Positions 33,731 through 46,526 of a DNA stretch of 64,000 nucleotides are shown here, one piece after another. Made by a program: the position numbers and the translations under genes. Location of the stretch: contig NC_081405.1 in the NCBI RefSeq assembly GCF_030272615.1, positions 574,395,252 through 574,459,251 of the forward strand, in the 5' to 3' direction. Within the stretch, counting starts at the first letter, position 1; each line of letters opens with the position of its first letter. Source of the DNA: Cryptomeria japonica. Taxonomy: Eukaryota > Streptophyta > Pinopsida > Cupressales > Cupressaceae. Below the pieces are notes generated by a model that was not told where the DNA came from, did no database searches, and saw only the letters and a program-made list of their open reading frames with translations.

Positions 33731-33746
33731 TCAAAGAGGGGCAAAA
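33731..33746 (+). other. Tat element polypurine tract
   Basis: TCAAAGAGGGGCAAAA ends directly at the TGTAGACACC start of the 3' LTR. Confidence 0.85.
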
Positions 33747-34546
33747 TGTAGACACCTAAAATTGTCCAGTCTAATTAAATAAATATTTTATTTATTTAAT
33801 TATCGAAGCCTAATTCTTCTATTAATTAAATAAATCTTTATTTATTTAATTAATTCATTTATCCTCTTCTAGCCTTATTTCTCATTTAAATAAATACATT
33901 TATTTATTTAAATTATCCTTTTCCTAAATTAAATAAATATTTTTTATTTATTTAATTATCCTATTTCTTCTATTAATTAAATAAATCTTTATTTATTTAA
34001 TTAATTCATTAGCTTTTTCTACACATGACACATGTCATTCATCTCTTAATTCCTACACTATCTACCCCTTTCATTATTTTGGTATTTCTTTTACCTACCC
34101 TCTAATCCTAGCCGACTTTCTTTTACACCTCTCAATCTTAACCTTCCATTTCATATTGTGTCTTCTATTTAAGAAGATGCTTTCTTCATTGTCAAACCTT
34201 AATGAGCTAATGACTCATCCTAATCACTCATGTTAATGATCTTTCATGCAACTTGCTACACTACGATCCTACTTGCAACCACATTCCGTTCTTTGTTGAG
34301 CTCTTGTGCAAATAAAATCTGAGAGCAAATATATCAAGCAAGATCAATGGAGATAGGAAGAATGGAGATCAAAACCCTATTGGACATGTGATGGTATAAT
34401 CTTTGTGATTTTGAGTTATTTGCATTGTCTTAGGTAATCTTCATATGTTATGGTGGATCTTTGTTGATTGTTAGGCTAGGGTTTTGTGGTTGGATTCATT
34501 TAGCCTTTCAATATTGTTATTATTGTATCCATTTTCACCATAAACA
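33747..34546 (+). repeat. Tat element 3' LTR (800 bp)
   Basis: Same length as the 5' LTR with four substitutions by eye. It is followed by the target duplication ATACC (34547-34551) and then directly by another LTR. Confidence 0.96.
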
Positions 34547-34551
34547 ATACC

Positions 34552-35155
34552 TGTAGACACCTAAAATTGTCCTAGCTTAATTAATTAAATATTTTATTTA
34601 TTTAATTATTTTATCCCAAGTCTTTTATTAATTAAATACCACTTCCTCTATTAATTAAATAAATATTTATTTGTTTAATTAATTCTTTATCTTTTTCTCT
34701 TCATGGCACTTGTCATTTATCTCTTATTTTTTCTTTACCTACCCTTTAATCCTAGCCAACCATTTATTTATTTCACCTCTTAATCTTATCCCTCAATTTT
34801 CTAAAGTATCTTCTATATAAGAGGATTATTTCTCTCTTTCTAACATCTAATGTTACTATCAAACCTTCTTGCAATCAAGCTCCTTCATAACCATATTTTT
34901 TTTCTTTTTTGAGCTTTTGTGCATATACAAAATCTGAGAGCAATTATATCAAACAAGATCAATGGAGATAGGAGACATTGGAGATCAAACCCTACATGGC
35001 ATGTGAATGGTTTAACTATTTAATTTGTTGATTTGCATGTTCTTAGGTTTATGCATTGTTGTATGGTAAATGTTTTATTGTATGAATAGGATTGTTTGTC
35101 ATTGGATATTTGTGGTTTTACAATAGTTTGTCATCATCATTTTTTACCTAACACA
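34552..35155 (+). repeat. Older related Tat-type LTR (604 bp)
   Basis: It begins with the same TGTAGACACCTAAAATTGTC, keeps divergent AT-rich palindromes, has TATATAAG at about 34813, shares ATCTGAGAGCAA and AAGATCAATGGAGATAGGA with the younger LTR, and ends ACACA before a primer-binding region. The young element's right target duplication abuts its first base. Confidence 0.88.
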
Positions 35156-35530
35156 TTTTGGCACACTCGGTGGGACTCTTTCCCCTTTGTTTCTAACATT
35201 TTGTTGGCTTTTTCTAGCTTTTTTTTTGTCAAGTTGCATGTCAGATTAGCGATGATTTCAAATTATTGTGCATCTACGTCATTTCTTTCCATGACTGCAT
35301 TCTGATTATATGTTTGGGTTGTCTATTTTTGTGCCTATGTTTTATGTGGGGTTTGCAGGTTCAAATTTCCTTTTTTCATGTCTGTGCATCATATTCAGAG
35401 ATAACTTTAAGAACCCCCCCTTGGGAAAAAGTTGAAAATCTCGGCGAATCCAAAATTATTTTTGGGGGAATATTTCATATTGATGGCAATTTTTTTTTCA
35501 AATTAGGAAAAAAAAGTAATTTATATTGAC
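35156..35530 (+). mobile_element. Leader remnant of the older Tat-type element
   Basis: TTTTGGCACACTCGGTGGGA after the LTR corresponds to the primer-binding region of the younger element, and the next 40 bp remain similar (CTTTCCCCTTTG). After about 35500 I see no further retroelement sequence, so the element is truncated. Confidence 0.65.
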
Positions 35531-35867
35531 GATTTTTTTTTAATGTATAAAATTGCATATAATCCTAGCAAATTATTCATTACTATGGAGAAAATATATA
35601 ATGTATGAGGCAAATATTTTGTGTTTAAAGGGAAAAAATATATAAGTGTATGGGTGAAAAGTTTTACTGTGAAGGAAAAATTATTTAATTGTATCAGAGA
35701 ATTCTATCTACCATTTGAAAATTGTTTAATTTTATTGGCTAATCTTTCGTTATTTATGAAAAAATAAATATTTTGTTGGCGATTTTATTGCCATTTTCGT
35801 TATCTATTCATAGCCACTTTTCAAGAGTTGTGATTCATCATGTGGGCCAATGGAAAATTTATGGAAC

Positions 35868-36720
35868 ATCCATCAATTTATAAATTTTTAAATATATTAT
35901 TTAAGAGCATTCCATGATTGTAGATCAATGACTGAAGTTTTATTTTGGCCCAAATTTTTGAAGGAAATGTAGTTCTCTAGAAAGTCTCCGGAATGGAGAC
36001 ACGTATTGAATCTTAACCCCTAGCATTAACCTTAATCATTGATTACAACTAGTTAGTAGGTTACTTGGATGGTCGATAATGTTGCATGGTCCTAATCAAC
36101 ATTTATTAATCTCTTATCACTAACAATCCACTCAGTACGCACGACTTCCAATTTTGTAGTGGCACTGATGATATTACCAATTTCACACACTTGTGCATTT
36201 ATTGGAAATACTTACAAAGAGATCTGAAACATTTAAAATATTTTAAAGCACAAAGGAATTAAGAGGGTTAGAGAAGGAATTGCACAATGGTATCAATAAG
36301 CATGACCACATTGACACAAACCTAACATCCATCAATTTATAATTTTGAATATATTATTTAAGACCATTTGATGATCATAGATCAATGGTTGAAGTTTTAT
36401 TTCGGCCCAAATTTTTGAAGGAAATGTAGTTCTCTAGAAATTTTGTGGAATGGAGACACGTATCAAATTATAACCTCGTGTCTTAACCTTGATCCTCAAT
36501 TACAACTAGTTAGTAGGTTATGTGGATGGTCGATAATGTTTCACTATCCTAATCAACATTTATTAATGCCTTGTCACTAACATTCTCTAAGTGTGATCCA
36601 CTCAGCATGCATGACTTCCAATTTGGTAGTGGGATTGATGATATTACACATTTATGGGAAAGATTTATAGAGAGATGAAATATTTAAAAAAGGAATTAAG
36701 AGGGTTAGACAAGGAATTGC
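35868..36720 (+). repeat. Tandem direct duplication, about 0.4 kb unit
   Basis: Copy 1 is about 35868-36285 and copy 2 about 36325-36720. Shared landmarks in order are CATCCATCAATTTATAA, GGCCCAAATTTTTGAAGG, TGTAGTTCTCTAGAAA, ACAACTAGTTAGTAGGTTA, GGATGGTCGATAATGTT and GGAATTAAGAGGGTTAGA. Divergence is clear, with small indels. No coding content. Confidence 0.85.
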
Positions 36721-36834
36721 TATTTATAGATGATGTATGCTTCTTTCTTCTTCAATTTACCTTTAAAATTATGCTTCTGGTTTAGGTCTTTAGGCTATAT
36801 AATTTGATATTCAGATTTCTAAAGATGGACTCTC

Positions 36835-37375
36835 CTATCCAGGTGAGAAGCACATGTAAGGAGGACTATTCAAAGATAAATTCCTTGCTTCAGTTTGTAA
36901 GGAGGTTGGGTTTTTCAAAAATGTGGCTGTGAGGATTGTGCTGGGCCAATATTTTTTGTGAAAATGTTGATAGATGTTGAGTTAAAATAGACATTACGTC
37001 CCATTTGTTGGTGTCTCTTCTAGATATCGAAGGACATGAGGTGGATATGTTGATGATGTTAAGGAAGATCTTTAAAGAATAATTCCTCGGGGATGGCGTT
37101 CAAGTTGTCATCTTTGCATAAATAGGGGTGCCAATCCCTTGGGCAAGTGATTTACACAAGCTTTTCCAGCTAGGCCGAAATGTGGCCAGGCAATCTTTTC
37201 TTTTGAACCTAAATGTTGAGCAGTTGACGTGACATAGGAAATGGGCATGGATTGGTAGGGATTTACTTTGGAAATGGCTTCTCCTAGATGAATTTCTAGA
37301 CTACAGATGGATTGATGAATTCTCAAAGATTATCCTTTCTGGAGAATTCTACTTAGACGGAGGGGAAGATCCTTA
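36835..37375 (+). pseudogene. Weak coding-like relic, unrecognised
   Basis: A plus-strand frame with several stops reads coherent stretches such as LLDIEGHEVDMLMMLRKIF and RKWAWIGRDLLWKWLLLDE. I cannot assign a family. It may be chance. Confidence 0.2.
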
Positions 37376-39958
37376 GGGTTACCTAGTGTAGGAGCACCTT
37401 GTAGTTTTTGTGTTGTAATATGGGTTTTGGAGACCTCTCATTGTGTTTTGATCAACCATGTAAGGCATTGATGCTATTTTGTAGTGTGCAGTCCCTTGGA
37501 CCTATTTGGTCAACCATGGTAATATGACATCCAAAATGCCTACATGAGATAAGAAATGTATTTTGGCTTCTATGTGGCCTATTTTTAGGGTTTATGATGT
37601 TTTATAATAGGTCTCATAGGTAAAATTCATAAGTTGTCAAGTTTGTGCAAATTTGTCAAGTTGAATACGACTTTTGTTGTTAATTTGATGTCAAAATCTA
37701 ACTAACCTCCCACAAATGGCTAACTAATTCATATTTCTATTGAAGTTAGTTGAGGAGGTTGGATAAAACTTTTTTAAGGCCTTTGGGGTCAAAGGGAAGA
37801 GTTTATGTTGAAGTTTGGATGTAATTTGGTGATCAAATTCAATAAACACTCAAAAAATTCCTTAAATCTGCTGTAATAGTGCCTTATATGGATTTTGTAT
37901 GGACTCCATGTGTAGTCTAAGTCATTCATTTGAATAGGAATATGTGTTTATTATATATATATATATTGTTGAAAAGGGTTGAATAACAAGGAAGATATCT
38001 GCATTTTTGTAACAGGGCGCCTAAAAAACCCTCCAAAACCAGGGTTTTTAAAGAAATGCTCTCTCAACTCCAAATTCCTAGAGCCAAATTGGATCAAAAT
38101 TTGAGAAATGGTAGGGGAGACCATTTAATTTAATATTATTTATGGTTTTAAGTGGTCCATTGAGTTGGTGGAGTTTGGGATTAGGCCCTAGGCTAGACAT
38201 CCTCATGTGACTAGCCCGTTTTGACTGCTAAATTTGATGCAAGGATAAAAATATGAATGATGGAACCTATATGACTATGGATTTTTTGTTTTGGGATGTT
38301 TTAAGACCTTATACAATCATTGGTGTCATTTTATTAGGCCATGGGAGTGTGGTTGCTTTGTAAAAGTGGCCTAAAAGCCATTTTGGCCCTCCTGTAGCAA
38401 CAATATTTGACCTAGCAAATGCAAGAGTTAGGTTTTGAGTTTTGGTTCCCACTTTTTGGTACATCCTGATTTTTGCTGAAATCATACATTTTTTTAAAAA
38501 TATAATGATTTAAGCTTAAAGAGGTCTCATTTTAAGTAATTAATTGAAGAGAGTTAAATCAAAGGCTCTTAGATCAAAATTTCTTGGATAGAACCTCTCT
38601 ACTTCTAAATCATACTTGCAATGGAGTCTCCTTTGCATCTATCAAATGCTGATACAAAACCAATTTTACATTAGCTTTTTGGGGGTCAAATTAATTCATT
38701 TAAAAGTTTTTTTTTAAGTATTTAGTCCTTATTATAAGATTTCCAAATAGTATAACAATTAATGTATTTAATTTCATTAATATATTTTTATTTTATTTCT
38801 TATGAATGTAGGTTTTTCACCGAACATGAAATTCTTTGCTGAATGCATTGGGAAAAATAGTAAACTAATTTTAAAAAAATCTAAAAAATATCTATGCACT
38901 AGGTAGTGATGTTTTCTTTCTAACAAAAAAAAGAAAATTGAATTTTGATATATATAGAACAAGTTATGTGTTCAAATGTACACCTATATCTAAATTATAA
39001 TTATTCAAACTTCAAAACTTAATAAAATGAAAAATATTCAACATATCACTATCAAACCAACTGCATGCCCTGGGTATTGATGTTACAAACCAAAATTCAA
39101 AAGAACTAAGTTTTTATCATTTATAGAAAAAAAATTATGCATTTCGGGATACACATCACTCTTAAAAAATGTTGTTTGCTGTAAAAAACTACTTTTTGAG
39201 GGAGATGAGAAAATCAATAAAATTTTGTTCAAACAATTTTGAAATAAATATATTTAGAATCTACAAACAAGATGGTAAAAATCACTGGTTTATATCATCT
39301 TCAAATTCTTAACAGTTTAAAAGTTATAGGTGGCGGAAAGTGAAGATTTTTTTCAAAATATTCATATAAGTGTCAAAGTTGGTCAAAAAGTGGGAACAAG
39401 TATTGAGAGTTCACCCGGTATTGTTTTGGATCATCATTGGATGTTTACAAAAGTGTCAATATTCTATGGTCTCTTTAGGAGGATTTCTGAGTTCTACACC
39501 AAAATTTCAAATAGGGCTATAAGGAGTAGGCATAAGCAGCAAGCTGATTATCCTTATTGTTCTACACACACAAAAAAGGTGTTGTTTTTCTTATGAGTAG
39601 TATTCCTTGACTATGTAAAGTGGTACTATAGGGTACACACCTATTTCTAATATTTGTTTATTTATAAACCAAGTAGCCATAGGTGTCGACTAGAGAGTTA
39701 GTATTAAGAACAATCTTGATGTGAGAATTTTTATCTCCATGAGTTGTTCATGGACATAGCAGGTTCTCATTGAGAAAGGGGGAGTATAGAGGATTCCTTT
39801 CATGTTGTTGTTGGACTGTCCAAGAATACATGGGAATGTTGAGATCTTAGTTGAGGGTTTGGTGGATTGAGTTTATGTGAGAAGCCTTTGTTCCTTGGGG
39901 CTCTACATCATATTGGTATCAAAGAAAGTCTGATCATTAGGAGGATATATTTTGTTGT
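37376..39958. other. No gene seen; probably includes the left LTR of the following gypsy element
   Basis: AT-rich sequence with a short (TA)n run at about 37953-37968. TATTGGTATCAAAGAAAG at about 39911-39928 resembles a decayed initiator-Met primer-binding site, so an LTR should end at about 39910 (CTCTACATCA). Its start was not found because the partner LTR is outside the window. Confidence 0.4.
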
Positions 39959-41359
39959 ATGTTAGCAGAAGAGATCCAAGAAAAAGCTAGCATAATGCCT
40001 CCAAAGGGAATGTCTACAGAGGCGGCTAAGAAATTCCAAGAGATGAAAGAGATGATCAAGACCGAGATCAAAGAGGGGCTCAAGGCTAAACTAAAGGCAT
40101 TGAAGAAAGGAAAAGGGCCAAGTGAGGAGATGAATGAATAAGGGGAACAAGAGAATGAAGAAGAAGAACCCCCAAGGAAGGAGTTAAAGATACTTGCTAA
40201 TCAGATACTGTTCCTTGAAGCCCTTAAAACAATAGGCAAAGACTCTTTAGAAGCCAAGATGGAGATTCCTACCTATAGTGGGAAGATGAATGCTAAAGAA
40301 CTTGTATATTGGATAGATGCCTTGAATAATTTTTTTAAGTACAAGGAAGTGGTTGAGGAGAAGAAGGTGAAGTTTGTAAAGACCAAGCTAAAGGGTGCTT
40401 CCTTAACGTGGTGGAACTACACTCAAGGTGAAAGGGTGAACATGGGAAAGAGTATGATTCATTCTTGGGAGAAGATGGTGTCCAAACTCCAGGAGCAATT
40501 CATGCCTATTGATTATGAGGTGTAACTGTATAGGAGAATACAAAACCTGAAATAGCAGGATTTGGATGTGGCTTCCTACCTATAGGAATTTCAAAAATTG
40601 AGTTTGAGATCAGGGCATCGTGAAGATGAAAAGGAAAAGATTGCTAGTTACTTGAATGGGATCAAGTTCAATATTCAAGATGCAATGAATCTAAGGACTC
40701 CTTAAACATTAGATGAATGTTTTCAAATGACTTTGAAGATTGGAGATAAGTTGAGAAGAAAAGGTGAACAACACGGTAGAGGAAAAGGAGGAACAAATTT
40801 TAGAGGAAAAGGAAATTTTGGGGGAAGAGGACAATCTCAGAAATCGCAAAGTAAGTCTAGCTAGCAAGAACAAAGAGGAGACTCAAGTTCAAGAGGAGGA
40901 TTTTGAGGAAGAAGACCCAATGGAATGGGTATTTGGTGGGCCAAGGAGAGGTCTTACTTTTTTCACAGGGAGATGCTTCAATTGCAACCAAGTAGGACAC
41001 ACTCCAAGCAAATTTCTTGAGAAACACTCAAAATCTCATGGAGGAGAGAGATGGAACTAGCTGATTCAAGAAGATGATTGCCAAAGTGTCAATTCTCTAA
41101 TTGGAAGTTTAGCCCCAACCCATGATTGAGAAATCTTGATGATGAGGATAACCATGTTTAAGTTACCTCAAGTGAAATACCCCCCTCAAAGGAAAACAAT
41201 ATTCAGAACCATGTGCAAGGCCTATAGTAAGTTATGCAAGGTAATTGTTGATTCAGGTTCTATTGAAAATTTGGTTTCCACAGAGATGGTAGACAAACTG
41301 AAGTTGAAAATTTTACCTCATGCTAACCCTTAAAAGGTGTCATGGTTGAGTAATGGGCA
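39959..41359 (+). pseudogene. Ty3/gypsy gag and start of protease, truncated by an insertion
   Basis: The gag begins at about 39961 (MLAEEIQEKASIMPPKG), has a Lys/Glu-rich segment, and then the capsid domain: EIPTYSGKMNAKELVYWIDAL (40261), LKGASLTWWNY and WEKMVSKLQEQFMP. Stops here are TAA and two TAG at about 40523-40590, all where Gln is expected. The knuckle RCFNCNQVGHTPSKF (about 40972) has Phe in place of the last Cys. The protease motif KVIVDSGSIENLVSTEMVD (41240) has an intact D-S-G. The frame ends at 41359, inside a VSWLSNGH segment, where another element's LTR starts. Confidence 0.85.
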
Positions 41360-42539
41360 TGTTGGTTCTGAAATCAACAGATCCTAGATCCTTGAGAAAT
41401 AGCCAATGACTCATAAACAAACTTAGGATTGGTTTTGGCCAACAAACAAGATTCAACACCAAGGCTGCAATCTTCTACTCTTCAGGCTCTGTAGGACCTA
41501 GGTGGGTATCCTTGTTGTAAAGTTTCACAACATTTCAACTCTACATGGACATATATTGCAGTGTATAGTAGATGATTTCAATGAAAATATACCATGGAAA
41601 AGTATGATATACTATGAATTCTAGCTTGAACCTTAGTTTGTACTACTTTGCTTGCATTGAAAACTGGTTCTAATCTATTCTACTCCTAAAGCAAAAAAAC
41701 TAGAAAATGAAATATAAAAGGTGAAATAAGAATGTTGAAATAATCGTAAAACCTAGAAAAGTATGACCACTGCCTGTTCAAGGAGATACAGAGTCAAATA
41801 CCAGGTTTAAATATAGAAAATATCACACTATCAGCATTAGCATCCAATGCTAATCATTCAAGACTTTTTTAAATGCTCAGACATAATATATTCAAAAATT
41901 CCTCACAAAACATCTCATACAAATGTTGTTATATTACTGACTGAATTTAATTCATTTACTTGAAATGAGACCCATCAAGGCATACACATTCTCCATTAGA
42001 GAAGACAAATTGAACATGTACTTAACATAAAAATTCATACAACACCATACAACAGATTTGAGAAAGAAAAATGAATGTATTTTTTATTGATTTTTAGAAT
42101 AAAATGATACATTCAAGATAAATTGTTGTGGTAAAAATTTGTAATAGACTATCTATCATAATATTGCTTTAAAGCTATCCTAGTACATTCTAAGCAACTT
42201 TTCAGAATTAGAATTGTTCTTGTTGGCCCTGAATTCCCTTTTATAACACAAGGGAGCAAAAGAAGCCTTGGGCCGAGAAGACACATGTCAAAAGTATAAG
42301 TCATTACAATTCACCCTAAGTCTTCTCTATCTTTGCGAACATGCATGGACATCTCTTTGCTATAGTAAATGTGGGGGGTGCTAAGAAGGCATCATTCTAG
42401 AAACTTTTGGCTGAAGGTCTACAAAACTATCCCTTCATTGGTACCTTGACACATACTTTTATCAGGATCTGAAGTACACCTTGGTGCTTGATAGTAAGTA
42501 ACCTAGAGAACGGTCCTTGATGACTGAATGCTTTAGTCA
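41360..42539 (-). repeat. 3' LTR of the outer minus-strand gypsy element (about 1180 bp)
   Basis: The right edge is TAGTCA at 42534-42539 (TGACTA on the minus strand), directly after the polypurine tract. The left edge is TGTTGG at 41360 (CCAACA on the minus strand), exactly where the interrupted protease frame ends. The partner LTR is not in the window, so the limits rest on these signals. The expected target duplication is GGGCA (41355-41359). Confidence 0.65.
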
Positions 42540-42553
42540 GTCCCCCTCAAAAT
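42540..42553 (-). other. Polypurine tract of the outer gypsy element
   Basis: The minus strand reads TTTTGAGGGGGAC immediately before TGACTA. Confidence 0.7.
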
Positions 42554-42598
42554 TAGCACCCTACACAAAAATTAAAGTAACAAAATAGGAGAAACAAA

Positions 42599-45500
42599 CT
42601 AGTCTTCTCCCTCTTCATCCTGCTCTTCTTTCAAGGAGAAATACCTTTTATGCAGGGCTTTAATTTTTCCCAATGGCCAAGTAAAATCCCTCAAACTCTT
42701 CAACCTATTTATTGCTTCCTTTGTTCTATGGGATGGCAGAGTTATGGCATCCAAAGTAAATCTATGGTACATGAAATCTACCTCCATGATTTTATGAATG
42801 ATATTAAAGTATGAGTCACTTTGGACCGGATCAGTAGCTAAGGAAGTCAAAATTGCTTTTATGTCATCTTGGAAACCTTGCTTCCAATCCTCTAAGCTCT
42901 TGATTTGTCCTTCGCCTATCAAAATTTTGTGGATATCCCACTTCTTCAAACCTTGGAAAGAATCAATCATTTTAATCAATGTCCTTTTCTTATCTTTAAT
43001 GTTTGGCAATTCCTTGGTTAATAAATTGAATATTTTCCAAGTTACCCCTACAACTTGGGGTCTAGAGGCCACGTTCTTGATTGCCAACATGACTTCTTTT
43101 AAATCTCAAGCTTTTGGCATCCAAGTAGCCTTGATTGGCTGAAAAATTGAAAGAATTTCCTACAGTTGGCTGAGGAGCTGTGAAGTCAAAGAATATGAGG
43201 TGTGCACCTCACTCAATTTTTCAATAATTTATTTTCCACCTTCAAAATTGAAGCCTTTCTGATTTCAAAATAATTATTCTCAACTTCATCCTTGACTCTC
43301 TATAGCTCTTTATTCATTCTTTCCAATTCTTTAAGCCTAATTCCTCTTGAAGAATCTACAGTCACCTTCTTTATTTGCTCCTTCAACACGCAATTTTCAA
43401 TGAATAATTTGTTATAGTTGGCATTGAGTGCCACATGCATAACCTTTAATCTCAAATATTTTTTCTCAAGATCATCTACTGCTAATTGAGCAAACTAGAC
43501 TGCATGTGAGGTGATTGCCACGACCTCTGATGGAATGGCATCTTCAAGGGTCCTAATTATTGCATCCCCTATCCTTTATTGTCCACCTTACAACACCTTA
43601 GGCTTCTGTACATTAGGGGCCTTTAACCATAGAGAAAAAGCCTTTAGGCCTATGTTCATGCTAGGCCCATGATCTTTGAACTCTTTCATAATTGGGGTCC
43701 TTCTGCCCCATAATCTGGTCTAACAAAAAGATTGTCTCAAAGTCAGAGTTAGGGACAAGAAGAATGCAACTATTTCTAATCATTTCCCTACCTTCCTCAA
43801 GGGTGCATCTGAAACTATTCCTCTCAAAAATTTTGATTTCCTCATCAGATAAATCCTTCAATTTTTCTCTTAGCCAAAAATATTTAGACTTAGGAGAGTT
43901 CACAAAACTGTCATCTCCTATGAATTTCTTTGAGGCAATGATCCTTTCATCATCTGCCTCCTCAACAGGGATTGTACTCATGATAATGGCTCTATCTGAA
44001 TCATTTAGGACCTCAACAACCTCATCTTCATGTAATGTTTTCTCAAGGGAAAGAAGGGGGTGGCACACTTGTATTAAAATCCACCTATACATCTACAAAA
44101 TATGACATTTTTTCCTTTCCCTTTTCAACTCTCATGACCTATTCAGTTTCCTACCCAGAAGTGCTAGTATATGCTCTTTCAATTGTCACTGTATGCCTCT
44201 TCACCTTGTATACTATAGGGATAAGGTCTATAGGAATCCCTTCTCTCCATTTACATATTTATTATATCATTTTCCTTTCTTAGCATGAAAGACATCTTGG
44301 CAAAACAGCCTAAAATTCATTGTAAAAACCTTCAAAATTAGGATCCTCTTGCATTATCTCTCATTCAAGATTCTTCATGAGCTCCCATTTTTTCTATGCT
44401 ATTATGCTTTAGCAGAGTGATCATTTCTTATTAAATCCTCTCGCTCATCTTTGGAATGAAAATAGCCCTTCTCTTTTATCTTATTCACTCTGAGGTCATT
44501 TACGCATCCCTCAGGATCAAAATGTCGAGCTTGAGAAACCTTCAACCTATAATTCTTCACTAGAAAATCCTCCACCTTTTAAAGGGTATCACATCCTACA
44601 ATGAATTATTCAAAATTGATCACCCTGGGGAGGACTCTTTCTTTCTTGTCTATTTATATTTGTGTCCTCTCCATCCACATTAATTGCCAAATTAATTCAT
44701 TGAATGCTAGTCTAGGAGAGATAAAAAGTGGCAAAACATGGGGTGCTTGCTCACACCCGTATACCTTGATAATAGTGCACTTTCCATACAAAAATAAATA
44801 TCCAAAATTATAGATGAAAGCCCCCTTTGGGTACACCATTCCTTCAACCTTTCATCTCCTTATCCTCAAAATTTTAATAATATTCTTTGGCAGCCTAGGC
44901 AGCCTTACTCCAACCCTTGACAATACCTTTGTGACAAAATGATCAAAGAAGACAGAGTAACTGCCAACCTGAATCCTTTGTCCCACACTTGGGTCCATCT
45001 CTGTATTGGCCATGGAAGGCCTGTGTCTAGATCATCTGTCCTTATTGCTAATTTTGGACCCCAATAAGCCCTGTTCTAATAAACAATCATATGACACAAT
45101 AAATAATAGTGCCTAAATTCCAGCTTCTCTTTTTTATTTCTTGCTTCCATTATTCCCTCATGAAGCTTATCATGAATAATAGTTGCAAAATCATACAACT
45201 CATTTACTAAGGAGTCCTCAATATTTGTGGAAATAATCATGAAATCCATGGGAATTTGAGTAAGCCTACAATCAACTCCAAGAACGTTCCCTAATGCATA
45301 GTAGGTCTTAAGAAAATAGGGCTCAAAACATTTTAATCTAAAAGGCTCCCTCTCAGATGACAAGACATAATTTTGTGAATTTTTGAAAAGTTTCCTCATG
45401 AAATGAGGAAAAAATTCCTTCCTATTTGTATAGGTAATTCCTTTCTAGATTACTTCTATTTATTTCCTTGAGGGAAGACTTGTGCAAACCAAAACAATCA

Positions 45501-46526
45501 ACAATATCTCTATGCAAAATATCTGATAGGAGATAGCAATCTTTTGATCTTACAGTCCTTCTTGGGGGGTCATAGGCAATAGCTAGCTCTTTTATTAGCA
45601 TTGGTTATATAAAAACATTTGGCACTACTAGCTTCCCGAAGTTTAGTGTCCAAGGATTCAATATTGGGACAAGTTTATCCGTATTGCCATAAAAGGAGTA
45701 AAATACATCCCACCCTCTCTCTTTTGTAATTGCATCTCTGCATCCTTCCTCTTTGTCATTGAAGGCAATTCTGATGTTGTCATTTATAGAGGACCCCTAA
45801 AATAATTCTAAAAGGTCCTGATGGAGGATTCTTGTTTGTCTAGTTGGACTCTTTGTAGCTTCATCTAATATTTGTTCAATTTCATGTTACAATTCCTATG
45901 GAGTCTTTACAGGAGCAAGAGGCATAGTTGGCACTGTTTTTGGTTGCTCTACTTGAGTTGATGGCTCTCCTTTGGAGTGTTTTCTAGGTCTCTTAGGATT
46001 TTTGGGACTTGGCCCTTTTACAAGAACCGTTTCCTTCACTGACCCTTTTGCAGGAGTAGTTTCCTTCAGTTGCTCAATAGGTTGTCCTTCTCTAGGGCTT
46101 GTTACTGAGGAATTGGGGTTTCCTCAATGGGAGGGAATTTTATGAAGGAGGATGGGCTTCAATGGTAGGTGCTTCAATGAAATCCTTTTAGGTAACGCTT
46201 CTCCTCTTTTGAATTGGTTTCCTAGATTTAGGAGGAGGGGCAGGTTCATCTCAAGACTCAATGTTAGAAACAATAGTGATAGTCTTTTGAACTATTCTTT
46301 TCTTTCTCTCACAAAATTTTCCTTAGGATGGGAGCTTGCTTTGGCCTTTATACATTTGCAAGGTAGATTGAGCGATTGGTTCAACAGGAACATTTGCAAT
46401 TACTGGCATGGGAAAAATTACATCATGGAGAATGAAATGGGTAGTCTCTGGCATTGCAGAGCTAGTGTCAGCTTTAGGGGTATTCTCAGCAGTGGGAGTA
46501 GAAAATTCCTTGAAAGGGGAGGCCAT
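42599..46526 (-). pseudogene. Extra reading frame of the outer gypsy element (unknown function, broken)
   Basis: The minus-strand ATG at 46526 starts MASPFKEFSTPTAENTPK, with an A-rich context. The frame is recognisable in pieces: 46574-46323; 45399-45076 (SEREPFRLKCFEPYFLKTYYALGN-like); 44092-43661 (LREKLKDLSDEEIKIFERN); and 43090-42599 with an acidic end (KEEQDEEGED) and stop 58 bp before the LTR. The pieces are helical and charged, without membrane segments, so an envelope role is not indicated. Extra frames in this position occur in many plant gypsy elements. Many stops and frameshifts separate the pieces. Confidence 0.55.

Larger units (their letters stand above)
19782..34546 (+). mobile_element. 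Ty3/gypsy Tat-lineage LTR retrotransposon, 14.8 kb, with antisense plant-mobile-domain gene
   Basis: The element has two 800 bp LTRs, a perfect 5 bp target duplication ATACC (19777-19781 and 34547-34551), a 2.3 kb leader, a gag-pol frame with the order gag, protease, RT, RNase H, second (archaeal-type) RNase H, integrase, then 3.3 kb of 3' sequence with an antisense gene. The second RNase H before integrase marks the Tat lineage. The LTRs differ at only 4 of 800 positions by eye, so this insertion is recent, yet gag-pol has seven stops and a changed RT active site. Confidence 0.95.

Noticed and set aside
37108-37326. Minus-strand 72-codon frame
   Set aside because: No family signature; the opposite strand reads at least as coherently and is also doubtful.
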